10,065 nucleotides of DNA, from NCBI GenBank assembly GCA_028692535.1, contig JAQUXD010000021.1:8605-18669 (forward strand), written 5' to 3'. This document shows positions 1 to 5,123 of the stretch, in pieces (positions within the stretch are counted from its first letter, which is position 1; each line of letters starts with the position of its first letter). The position numbers and the translations under genes are program-made. Below the pieces are notes generated by a model. The model had not been told where the DNA came from. It did no database searches and saw only the letters and a list, made by a program, of their open reading frames with translations. This DNA comes from Eubacteriales bacterium. GTDB taxonomy: Bacteria; Bacillota; Clostridia; Peptostreptococcales; Anaerovoracaceae.

Positions 1-1272
1 CGGATTTCAGGGTTGAACACTTCCAACAGCGAAGTCAGTCTGGAGGAAACGGTCTACGTCCCCGTGGCCGGAGTCGGGGGTTCGGGTAATCTGGACCTGG
101 AGATCAGCGATGTCCAGGCGCCGGAATCCGTGTCGGCCGGCAGCGATTTTTCCGTATCTTTCACCGTTCACAATCAAAGCGCCTACGATGCGGTCAACGT
201 GAAAGCGGAGCTGAAGGTGCCCGAGGGCGTGATCAATAAAACGAAGAATGTCTTTCTGATCGACCGGATCGCACCGGGGGCTTCCCAGGTCTGCACCGTG
301 ACTCTGAACGCACGTCAGGGCGGAGAATACCAACTTTTTGAGATTTCGGCCGGCAGCGCAGACGGAACACAGACCGTGTCCCAATACGGCGGCACCATGA
401 TCCTGGGCGGCGGCGGCGGTACGAATCCGCAACTGATGGTTTCCGCCTACAGTTATGGCGGACAGCCGGTCCGGGCAGGAAATGCCTTCACCCTTTCACT
501 GACACTGAACAACACCAGCTCAGGCACGGCTCTTCAAAACATCAAAGTCACTGTGACCAGCGATGACAGCGCATTTCTGCCCGTGGGCACAAGCAACGCT
601 TTTTATGTGCCCTCCATCGCCGCAAACAGCGCCGTCACCCATCAGATGAGTTTGGCTGCAAAAAAAGACGCAGAGCAGAGGACGAGTACCATAACGGTGG
701 CCATGAGCTACGAGGATACCGCCGGCAGTACGTATTCAGCCAGCGATATCATCTCTATTCCGGTGATTCAGGAGACCCGGCTGGTCATCGACGACATTTT
801 GGATCCCGGTTACCTGACGGCGGATCAGATGGGCTATCTGAACGTGAACTACTACAACATGGGCAAGACCCAGCTTTCCAACCTCCGAGTGACGGCGGAA
901 GGCGACTTTACGGTCGAGGGGTCGGCCACGATGTACGTGGGCAACATGGCTTCGGGCAAGAGCGACTATTACAGTATCAACTTTTTTCCCAACGGACCCG
1001 GGCCTCTGAACGGAAAGGTGACCTTTACCTTTGAAGACGCCGCGGGCGATGAGCAGATGATCGAAAAGCTTTTTACGTTCCAGGTGGGAGAAGCCATGGT
1101 GTGGGAAGAGGATCCCAATATGCCCTTGCCCGAAGACATGCCCTCGGGCGGCATGAGCGCCTGGAAGGCCGCTGCGATCCTGCTGGCCGCTTCCGCAGCC
1201 GTGCTGGGCGCTGTGAAATACCGGAAGAGGAGAAAACTGATCCGGGACGAGGAGTTTGATCTGAATGAATAA
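1..1272 (+). CDS. Extracellular CARDB/COG1361-like repeat protein with C-terminal membrane anchor (5' partial)
   Basis: The reading frame is open from the first base (CGG ATT TCA GGG TTG...), so the gene starts upstream; the TTG at 13 is probably an internal Leu. The visible 423 codons show three beta-rich, Ig-like segments of about 100-120 residues: roughly nt 85-400, 430-770 and 775-1095. They carry patterns typical of CARDB/NEW3/COG1361 folds, such as SVSFTVHNQS, SLTLNNTSSG and LNVNYYNMG. A Gly-rich linker (ILGGGGGTNP) separates the first two. A single hydrophobic helix (AAAILLAASAAVLGAV, about nt 1168-1215) precedes a basic stretch, KYRKRRK, and a short acidic cytoplasmic tail. The bulk should therefore lie outside the cell, anchored by its C-terminus. 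The stop overlaps the start of an ABC permease by 8 nt, so the two are co-translated and probably form one membrane complex; an ATPase gene may lie upstream. The family assignment comes from pattern, and the substrate is unknown. Confidence 0.7.
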   Translation, partial: RISGLNTSNSEVSLEETVYVPVAGVGGSGNLDLEISDVQAPESVSAGSDFSVSFTVHNQSAYDAVNVKAELKVPEGVINKTKNVFLIDRIAPGASQVCTVTLNARQGGEYQLFEISAGSADGTQTVSQYGGTMILGGGGGTNPQLMVSAYSYGGQPVRAGNAFTLSLTLNNTSSGTALQNIKVTVTSDDSAFLPVGTSNAFYVPSIAANSAVTHQMSLAAKKDAEQRTSTITVAMSYEDTAGSTYSASDIISIPVIQETRLVIDDILDPGYLTADQMGYLNVNYYNMGKTQLSNLRVTAEGDFTVEGSATMYVGNMASGKSDYYSINFFPNGPGPLNGKVTFTFEDAAGDEQMIEKLFTFQVGEAMVWEEDPNMPLPEDMPSGGMSAWKAAAILLAASAAVLGAVKYRKRRKLIRDEEFDLNE

Positions 1273-2584
1273 CAGAGACATCATTGAACTATGCGCAGGA
1301 AATCTTCTGCGTCGGCGAACCCGGACCATTCTGGCCGTGATCGGCGTCGTGGTGGGCACTTGTGCCATCGTGGTGATGCTGTCCATCGGCTTCGGTCTCA
1401 GCGCAAATTATCAGGAACAGATCGAATCCTACGGCAACCTGCATACGGTCCAGGTCTACGGGTACGGCCGGGGCATGGATTCCAGCGGGAAAACAACGGA
1501 GCTGGATGACAAGACCATCGCTTCGATGGAAGGGATCCCCGGTGTGTCAGCCGTGACGCCGGTGATCGAACAGTACCTGACGCTGGCCATCGGTCGAATG
1601 GTCTGCAGCACCTCTATGTACGGGATCCGCCCGGAAAGTATGGAAACCTTCGGCTTTGAAGTGGGCGAAGGACGACTTTTGGAGGCAGGGGACAAGTACG
1701 CCGTGGTCTTCGGGCGCAACGTGGCCAGTTGGTTTTACAATCCCAGGCAGCAGCAGGGTTCCGGCTGGGGCGGCGGAGAACCCACGGTGGACGTGATCAC
1801 CAGCGATCTGATCCTCACCGGCGACTGGAGCTACGGCACGCCCCAGGAAGGCGAAGGGGATATCCACTACGAGACGTACAAGGGTCAGGGCGTCGGCCTG
1901 CTGGCCGCGGAAAATGACGAATCCTCCTACCGGGCCTACATGAGCCTGGATGCGTTGAAGGAAATCCAGACGGAGATCCGCAAGGCCAACGGCGAAGTGA
2001 TCAACGGCGGCAAGACCGTCTATCAGCAGGCATTGGTCTATGTGGATGACATCAACGATGTGGGTGGTGTATGCGACGTGATCCGGGATGAGATGGGCTT
2101 CGAGACCTACAGCCTCAACGACTGGCTGGAAAGCATGAAGGAAACGGCCGCCATGATCCAGGGCATTCTGGGCGGCATCGGCGCCATTTCCCTTCTGGTG
2201 GCTGCGCTGGGCATTGCCAACACCATGATCATGTCCATTTATGAACGGACCCGGGAGATCGGCGTCATGAAGGTGATCGGCGCCAATTTACGGGACATCC
2301 GAAAGATGTTCCTTCTGGAAGCCGGCATGATCGGTTTTCTCGGAGGACTGGCCGGGCTGGGCTTCAGTTATATCATCTCTTTAATGCTGAACACTGTATT
2401 GCTGCCTTTTATGCAGGGCTTTTTGGGATCCATGGGGAGCAGCGGATCCGTGGTGTCTGTGATTCCTTATTGGGTCAGCGGCAGCGCCCTCCTTTTCGCT
2501 ACATTCATCGGTTTGGCGTCCGGGTATTATCCGGCCAAGCGGGCTATGAACCTGTCTGCGTTGGAAGGGCTCAAAAATGAATAG
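1265..2584 (+). CDS. MacB/FtsX-type ABC transporter permease
   Basis: This is a 439-residue permease with the MacB architecture. TM1 is at about residues 21-45, after a basic LLRRRTRT stretch. A large extracellular MacB_PCD-like domain follows (about 46-295), then three TMs at about 298-322, 350-375 and 403-422. The cytoplasmic loop after TM2 carries ERTREIGVMKVIGA (327-340), the hallmark of FtsX/MacB permeases that contacts the ATPase. The C-terminus, YYPAKRAMNLSALEGLKNE, is also typical (the usual motif is PAxxAAxLxPxEAL). Within the extracellular domain, residues 157-212 form a Gly/aromatic-rich insert (QQQGSGWGGGEP). Translation starts at an ATG inside the previous gene's last codons, with GAGGAG at 1249-1254, 10 nt upstream. 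Such permeases work as homodimers with a LolD/MacB-like ATPase, by mechanotransmission rather than direct passage; that is family knowledge. No ATPase or MacA-like adaptor is visible, and the CARDB protein may fill the adaptor role (inference). Confidence 0.88.
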   Translation: MNNRDIIELCAGNLLRRRTRTILAVIGVVVGTCAIVVMLSIGFGLSANYQEQIESYGNLHTVQVYGYGRGMDSSGKTTELDDKTIASMEGIPGVSAVTPVIEQYLTLAIGRMVCSTSMYGIRPESMETFGFEVGEGRLLEAGDKYAVVFGRNVASWFYNPRQQQGSGWGGGEPTVDVITSDLILTGDWSYGTPQEGEGDIHYETYKGQGVGLLAAENDESSYRAYMSLDALKEIQTEIRKANGEVINGGKTVYQQALVYVDDINDVGGVCDVIRDEMGFETYSLNDWLESMKETAAMIQGILGGIGAISLLVAALGIANTMIMSIYERTREIGVMKVIGANLRDIRKMFLLEAGMIGFLGGLAGLGFSYIISLMLNTVLLPFMQGFLGSMGSSGSVVSVIPYWVSGSALLFATFIGLASGYYPAKRAMNLSALEGLKNE

Positions 2585-2590
2585 TTTCGC

Positions 2591-2619
2591 TTGACATTTC
2601 AAGCACTCTGGAATAATAT
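2591..2619 (+). promoter_or_regulatory. Promoter of rplM-rpsI
   Basis: A perfect -35 TTGACA lies at 2591-2596, seven bases after the ABC permease stop. With 17 bp spacing the -10 would be TAATAT (2614-2619, 4/6). TATAAC at 2617-2622 is a better hexamer but would need a 20 bp spacer. The predicted transcript start is about 2625-2629. I see no convincing terminator between the permease gene and this promoter, so some read-through from the upstream operon is possible. Confidence 0.65.
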
Positions 2620-2621
2620 AA

Positions 2622-2783
2622 CCTTTGCGCTGCAGCAACAGCGCAAGTTTTCCAAAGGCACAGGCAGTTCTGCTGCCGCGGCCGAGCAGTTACAGTTTGC
2701 AGTGCTGAAACCGATGAGCGGCACTCATCAGAGTAGGCGCCGAACAAGATGGAAACCCCATCCCAGTAGGCAAGGAGGTCCAA
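2622..2783 (+). promoter_or_regulatory. Structured 5' leader of rplM (candidate L13 autoregulatory leader)
   Basis: About 160 nt separate the promoter from the L13 start, much more than translation alone needs, and the stretch has several inverted repeats. First is TTGCGCTG (2625-2632) with CAGCGCAA (2639-2646) around a 6-nt loop. It can alternatively close with CCTTT (2622-2626) and AAAGG (2654-2658), leaving AAGTTTTCC as a 3' bulge. Next is GGCAG/CTGCC at 2663-2667/2673-2677. Two further hairpins at 2713-2729 and 2748-2762 are listed separately. Firmicute rplM-rpsI mRNAs are known to carry the L13_leader element (RF00555). Position and gene content fit, but I cannot confirm a match to its consensus. 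If the transcript starts at about 2626, the CCTTT half would be mostly outside the RNA, favouring the 8-bp form. No T-run follows any hairpin, so control would more likely act on translation, because the last hairpin ends just before the Shine-Dalgarno sequence. Confidence 0.5.
2713..2771 (+). repeat. Two similar hairpin + AGTAGGC units before the rplM ribosome binding site
   Basis: Unit 1 (2713-2738) is GATGAG, a 5-nt loop, CTCATC, then AG and AGTAGGC. Unit 2 (2748-2771) is GATGG, a 5-nt loop, CCATC, then CC and AGTAGGC. Both stems pair perfectly (6 bp and 5 bp), both begin GATG and end CATC, and both are followed after two bases by the same heptamer (2732-2738 and 2765-2771). Nine bases separate the units. 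The second AGTAGGC runs directly into AAGGAGGT at 2772. Loops and inner stem bases differ while pairing is kept, which suggests RNA structure rather than a simple DNA duplication. I do not recognise the element. Confidence 0.55.
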
Positions 2784-3212
2784 ATGTCATCTTACATTGC
2801 AAAACCTTCCGAGATCGAAAGAAAATGGTACGTGCTGGACGCAGAGGGAAAAACTCTGGGGCGTCTGGCCACGGAAGCCGCATCGATCCTTCGCGGAAAG
2901 AAAAAACCCACGTACACTCCGTTTCTGGATACCGGCGATTATGTGATCGTGATCAACGCCGAACTCATTCATGTAACGGGCAAGAAGAGAAAAGAAAAGA
3001 TCTACAAGCACCACACCGGCTATCCGGGCGGTCTTCGGGAGATCACCTTCGAGAAGTTGCAGGCAAAGAAACCCGACGAAATTATCCGTCACGCTGTCAA
3101 GGGCATGATGCCCAAAGGGCCCCTTGGCAGACAGATGTATAAGAAACTGAAGGTTTATGCAGGTCCGGAACACAAGCACGAAGCGCAAAAACCGGAAATC
3201 TGGAATTTCTAA
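2784..3212 (+). CDS. rplM: 50S ribosomal protein L13 (uL13)
   Basis: This 142-residue protein is the standard bacterial L13 length. L13 binds 23S rRNA and is among the first proteins to assemble on the large subunit. Recognisable family segments, in order, are RKWYVLDAEGKTLGRLAT (13-30), the KKPTYTPFLDTGDYVIVINA region (40-59), KIYKHHTGYPGGL (72-84), AVKGMMPKGPLGR (103-115) and KLKVYAGPEHKHEAQKP near the C-terminus. The start is fixed by AAGGAGGT at 2772-2779, four bases before ATG. rpsI follows after 18 nt, the usual bacterial rplM-rpsI pair, under the shared promoter and structured leader. In some Firmicutes L13 or the L13-S9 transcript is thought to be leader-controlled (family knowledge). 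Confidence 0.98.
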   Translation: MSSYIAKPSEIERKWYVLDAEGKTLGRLATEAASILRGKKKPTYTPFLDTGDYVIVINAELIHVTGKKRKEKIYKHHTGYPGGLREITFEKLQAKKPDEIIRHAVKGMMPKGPLGRQMYKKLKVYAGPEHKHEAQKPEIWNF

Positions 3213-3230
3213 GCGAAGGGAGAAACTGAA

Positions 3231-3623
3231 ATGGCTAAAATGCAATACTGCGGAACAGGCAGAAGAAAATCTTCCGTTGCCAGAGTACGACTGATTCCCG
3301 GCAAAGGAAGCATCACCATCAACAAAAAAGATCTGAACGACTATTTCGGCATGGAAATCCTGAAGCGCGAAGTCAGAAGGCCCTTGGGTCTTGTAGGCGC
3401 CGAAGCGAAATTCGACGTGGTTGCCACCGTCCACGGCGGGGGATTCACAGGACAGGCCGGCGCGCTGCGTCACGGCATTTCCAGAGCGCTTTGCGAAGCG
3501 GATCCCGAAAACCGCGGCGCCCTTAAAGCGGCCGGTTTCCTCACCCGCGACCCCAGAATGACAGAGCGGAAGAAGTACGGCTTAAAGAAGGCCAGAAAAG
3601 CTTCCCAGTTCAGCAAGAGATAA
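3231..3623 (+). CDS. rpsI: 30S ribosomal protein S9 (uS9)
   Basis: This 130-residue protein is the normal S9 length. S9 sits in the 30S head and its C-terminal tail reaches the P-site tRNA. The sequence has the N-terminal GTGRRKSSVARVRL (8-21), KGSITINKKDLNDYF (24-38), the central TVHGGGFTGQAGALRHGISRAL, and the basic C-terminus ending in Phe-Ser-Lys-Arg. The terminal Lys-Arg is the universally conserved pair that contacts tRNA. AAGGGAG (3216-3222) lies 8 nt before the ATG. It is the second gene of the rplM operon and is followed at once by an intrinsic terminator. Confidence 0.98.
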   Translation: MAKMQYCGTGRRKSSVARVRLIPGKGSITINKKDLNDYFGMEILKREVRRPLGLVGAEAKFDVVATVHGGGFTGQAGALRHGISRALCEADPENRGALKAAGFLTRDPRMTERKKYGLKKARKASQFSKR

Positions 3624-3651
3624 TCCTGCAGATCCATATACAGATGCAAAT

Positions 3652-3680
3652 ATCCCGCAGCTCGCTGCGGGATTTGTATT
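3652..3680 (+). terminator. Intrinsic terminator of rplM-rpsI
   Basis: A perfect 9-bp stem, ATCCCGCAG (3652-3660) with CTGCGGGAT (3665-3673), encloses a 4-base CTCG loop. It is followed by TTTGTATT, a short and imperfect T-run. It lies 28 nt after the rpsI stop. Its T-rich tail overlaps the first bases of the next promoter's -35 box. Confidence 0.85.
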
Positions 3681-3708
3681 GACAGTGAGGAGACGTTCGA
3701 GATATAAT
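3679..3708 (+). promoter_or_regulatory. Consensus sigma-A promoter of the pur operon
   Basis: Both hexamers are perfect: -35 TTGACA (3679-3684) and -10 TATAAT (3703-3708), with an 18 bp spacer. Transcription should start near 3715, just before the riboswitch. A promoter this strong in front of a riboswitch and terminator suggests constitutive initiation, with control exerted by attenuation. I saw no PurR-box-like direct repeats nearby. Confidence 0.9.
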
Positions 3709-3725
3709 CTATCCATAATTTAAGT

Positions 3726-3800
3726 GTTTTTTGTGACTGACGGATCAGTGGTTACCACAAGGGAGCAAAAAACAGAAAACAAATGCCGACCGTCTGGGCA
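3726..3800 (+). promoter_or_regulatory. ZTP riboswitch (pfl motif) aptamer
   Basis: The aptamer binds ZTP/ZMP, the AICAR nucleotides that accumulate when 10-formyl-THF is scarce. Its elements can be read directly. P1 is GTTTTTTG (3726-3733) with CAAAAAAC (3766-3773). The conserved GTGACTGACGG follows at 3733-3743. P2 is GTGG-TTA-CCAC (3748-3758), followed by AAGGGAGC, the conserved GGGAGC-like strand. After a short linker, P3 is TGCC (3784-3787) with GGCA (3797-3800), enclosing GACCGTCTG. The defining pseudoknot forms between GACGG (3739-3743) and CCGTC (3790-3794) with five perfect pairs. Most family members have GGCGG/CCGCC here, so the A-T exchange is a compensatory change that supports the call. 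An alternative hairpin, ACTGA/TCAGT (3736-3740/3745-3749), would break both P2 and the pseudoknot and may be the ligand-free fold (inference). The P1 stem is almost all A-U. Confidence 0.92.
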
Positions 3801-3850
3801 GTCCTGTGTGGCAATCCTTGTGATGCCAAAGGACTGTCCTTTTATTTATT
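3796..3850 (+). terminator. Riboswitch-controlled intrinsic terminator (expression platform)
   Basis: GGGCAGTCC (3796-3804) pairs with GGACTGTCC (3831-3839), nine pairs with one G-U, and an inner TGGCA/TGCCA helix (3809-3813/3824-3828) extends it. TTTTATTTATT (3840-3850) follows. The 5' arm begins with the same GGGCA that forms the 3' strand of riboswitch P3, so a ligand-stabilised aptamer and the terminator cannot coexist. Binding of ZTP should therefore switch the pur genes on. The T-run ends 19 nt before the purE start codon. Confidence 0.9.
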
Positions 3851-3869
3851 GGCGAAGAGAGGGTGCATA

Positions 3870-4364
3870 ATGAAAAAAATCGCAGTGATCATGGGGAGTA
3901 CCAGCGATCTGCCCGTGGTGGAGAAGACGTTGGCGGTGCTCAGAGCTTACGACGTTCCCTTCAGTGTGCGGGTGCTTTCGGCCCACCGGTCGCCCCGGGC
4001 GGCCCAGGCCTTCGCAGAGTCAGCCAGAGGAGAAGGCTACGGCGTTTTGATCGCCGCCGCCGGAAAAGCCGCCCACCTGGCCGGCGCGCTGGCCGCCAAC
4101 ACCACCCTGCCCGTGATTGGGCTTCCCGTCAAGTCTTCCGAATTGGATGGACTTGACGCTTTGTTTTCCACAGTGCAAATGCCGTCGGGCATTCCGGTGG
4201 CCACGGTGGCCATCAACGGAGGGGCCAATGCAGCTCTGCTGGCTGTCCAAATCCTTGCCGTGGAGGACGGGGTGTTGGCCAAACGCCTGGATGAGGCCAG
4301 AGTCTCTGCCGCAGAGGAAGTCGCAGAGAAAGACAAAGCAATCGCTCAGCAGTATAGCAAGTGA
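3870..4364 (+). CDS. purE: N5-carboxyaminoimidazole ribonucleotide mutase (PurE, class I)
   Basis: PurE moves the carboxyl group of N5-CAIR to C4 of the imidazole, giving CAIR in de novo purine synthesis; the enzyme is a cytoplasmic octamer. The 164 residues cover the whole family. They include the nucleotide-binding MGSTSDLPV (8-16), SAHRSP with the catalytic His39 (37-42), AAGKAAHLAGALAANTTLPVIG (63-84) and MPSGIPVATVAINGGANAALLA (104-125). The AAHLAG and MPSGIPVATVAI patterns are class I; class II enzymes carry SAHKT and lack AAHL. The start is MKKIAVIMGS, with GAGAGGG at 3857-3863; an in-frame ATG at 3783 lies inside the riboswitch and is not credible. Trp in GSxSDW is Leu here. It is the first gene of the operon under the ZTP switch. 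Class I enzymes normally need PurK to make N5-CAIR, yet no purK lies beside it. Confidence 0.96.
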   Translation: MKKIAVIMGSTSDLPVVEKTLAVLRAYDVPFSVRVLSAHRSPRAAQAFAESARGEGYGVLIAAAGKAAHLAGALAANTTLPVIGLPVKSSELDGLDALFSTVQMPSGIPVATVAINGGANAALLAVQILAVEDGVLAKRLDEARVSAAEEVAEKDKAIAQQYSK

Positions 4365-4386
4365 GAGGACAAAAAAGGAGGCTGTT

Positions 4387-5097
4387 ATGGAAAAGAGAGA
4401 GCAGATTTACGAAGGCAAGGCGAAAAAAGTCTATGCCACGGAGGACCCGAACTATTGCATCGTATCCTACAAGGATGATGCAACGGCATTCAACGGGTTA
4501 AAAAAAGGAACGATCCTCGGCAAAGGAGCCATCAACAACCGAGTGACCAATCATCTGATGCGCTTGATCGAACAAAGCGGAGTCCCGACCCATTACGTTC
4601 AGGAACTCAACGATCGGGAGACTGTCGTCAAGAGGGTGCGGATCATCCCGCTGGAAGTGATCGTCCGCAATCTCGCCGCAGGTTCCATGGCGAAAAGACT
4701 GGGCCTGGAGGAAGGTCTGGAACTGAAAAAACCCGTGCTGGAATTTTCTTATAAAAAAGACGAGTTGGGCGATCCCATGGTGAATGACGATCACATCCTG
4801 GCTTTGGCGTATGCCACGGAAGAGGATCTTAAGATCATCAAGGACTATGCGCAGCAGGTCAACAGGATCCTGTCGGATTATCTGGCGGAAGCCGGCATCC
4901 GGTTGGTGGATTTTAAGCTGGAGTTCGGGAAAACGGCGGACGGGACCATCGTTCTGGCCGATGAGATCTCTCCGGACACCTGTCGGTTCTGGGACAGCAA
5001 GACGAACGAAAAACTCGATAAAGATCGTTTCAGGAGAGATCTTGGGCAGGTGGAGGACGCGTATCAGGAGATCCTTCGCCGTCTGCTCGGCGCATAG
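4387..5097 (+). CDS. purC: Phosphoribosylaminoimidazole-succinocarboxamide (SAICAR) synthase
   Basis: PurC joins CAIR and aspartate with ATP to form SAICAR. The 236 residues match the usual length of about 235-240. ATP-grasp-like landmarks are YEGKAKKVY (8-16), DDATAFNG (30-37), KGAINNRVTNHL (46-57), IPLEVIVRNLAAGS (87-100), GDPMVNDDHI (128-137), LVDFKLEFG (173-181) and ADEISPDTCRFWD (191-203). No key segment is missing. The start is MEKREQIYEGKAKK, chosen because a near-perfect AAGGAGG (4375-4381) sits five bases before this ATG. An open frame extends upstream to 4117 but overlaps purE and does not resemble PurC. The gap from purE is 22 nt. Confidence 0.98.
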   Translation: MEKREQIYEGKAKKVYATEDPNYCIVSYKDDATAFNGLKKGTILGKGAINNRVTNHLMRLIEQSGVPTHYVQELNDRETVVKRVRIIPLEVIVRNLAAGSMAKRLGLEEGLELKKPVLEFSYKKDELGDPMVNDDHILALAYATEEDLKIIKDYAQQVNRILSDYLAEAGIRLVDFKLEFGKTADGTIVLADEISPDTCRFWDSKTNEKLDKDRFRRDLGQVEDAYQEILRRLLGA

Positions 5098-5123
5098 CGG
5101 AAGAATCATTCGGGAGAATAGAC

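Noticed and set aside
736..1386. 216-codon minus-strand frame across the CARDB gene end
   Set aside because: It is antisense to two genes supported by domains, overlap and ribosome binding sites. No protein family is recognisable.
2589..2604. GCTTG/CAAGC hairpin after the ABC permease as a terminator
   Set aside because: It has only five pairs and no T-run, and it overlaps the -35 box of the rplM promoter. It is probably chance.
2739..2783. T-box riboswitch in the rplM leader, suggested by GATGGAAACC
   Set aside because: There is no UGGNACC box, no antiterminator/terminator pair and no T-run, and L13 is not an expected T-box target.
2591..3142. 183-codon + strand frame across the leader and rplM
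   Set aside because: It begins at the -35 box, overlaps rplM in another frame and has a low-information, basic composition typical of a shadow.
3783..3869. In-frame upstream ATG that would extend PurE by 29 residues
   Set aside because: The extension is translated from riboswitch P3 and the terminator, has no Shine-Dalgarno sequence, and does not resemble PurE. MKKIAVIMGS at 3870 is the family N-terminus.
4117..4386. N-terminal extension of PurC by 90 residues
   Set aside because: It is the out-of-frame reading of purE. The strong AAGGAGG before 4387 and family length fix the start there.
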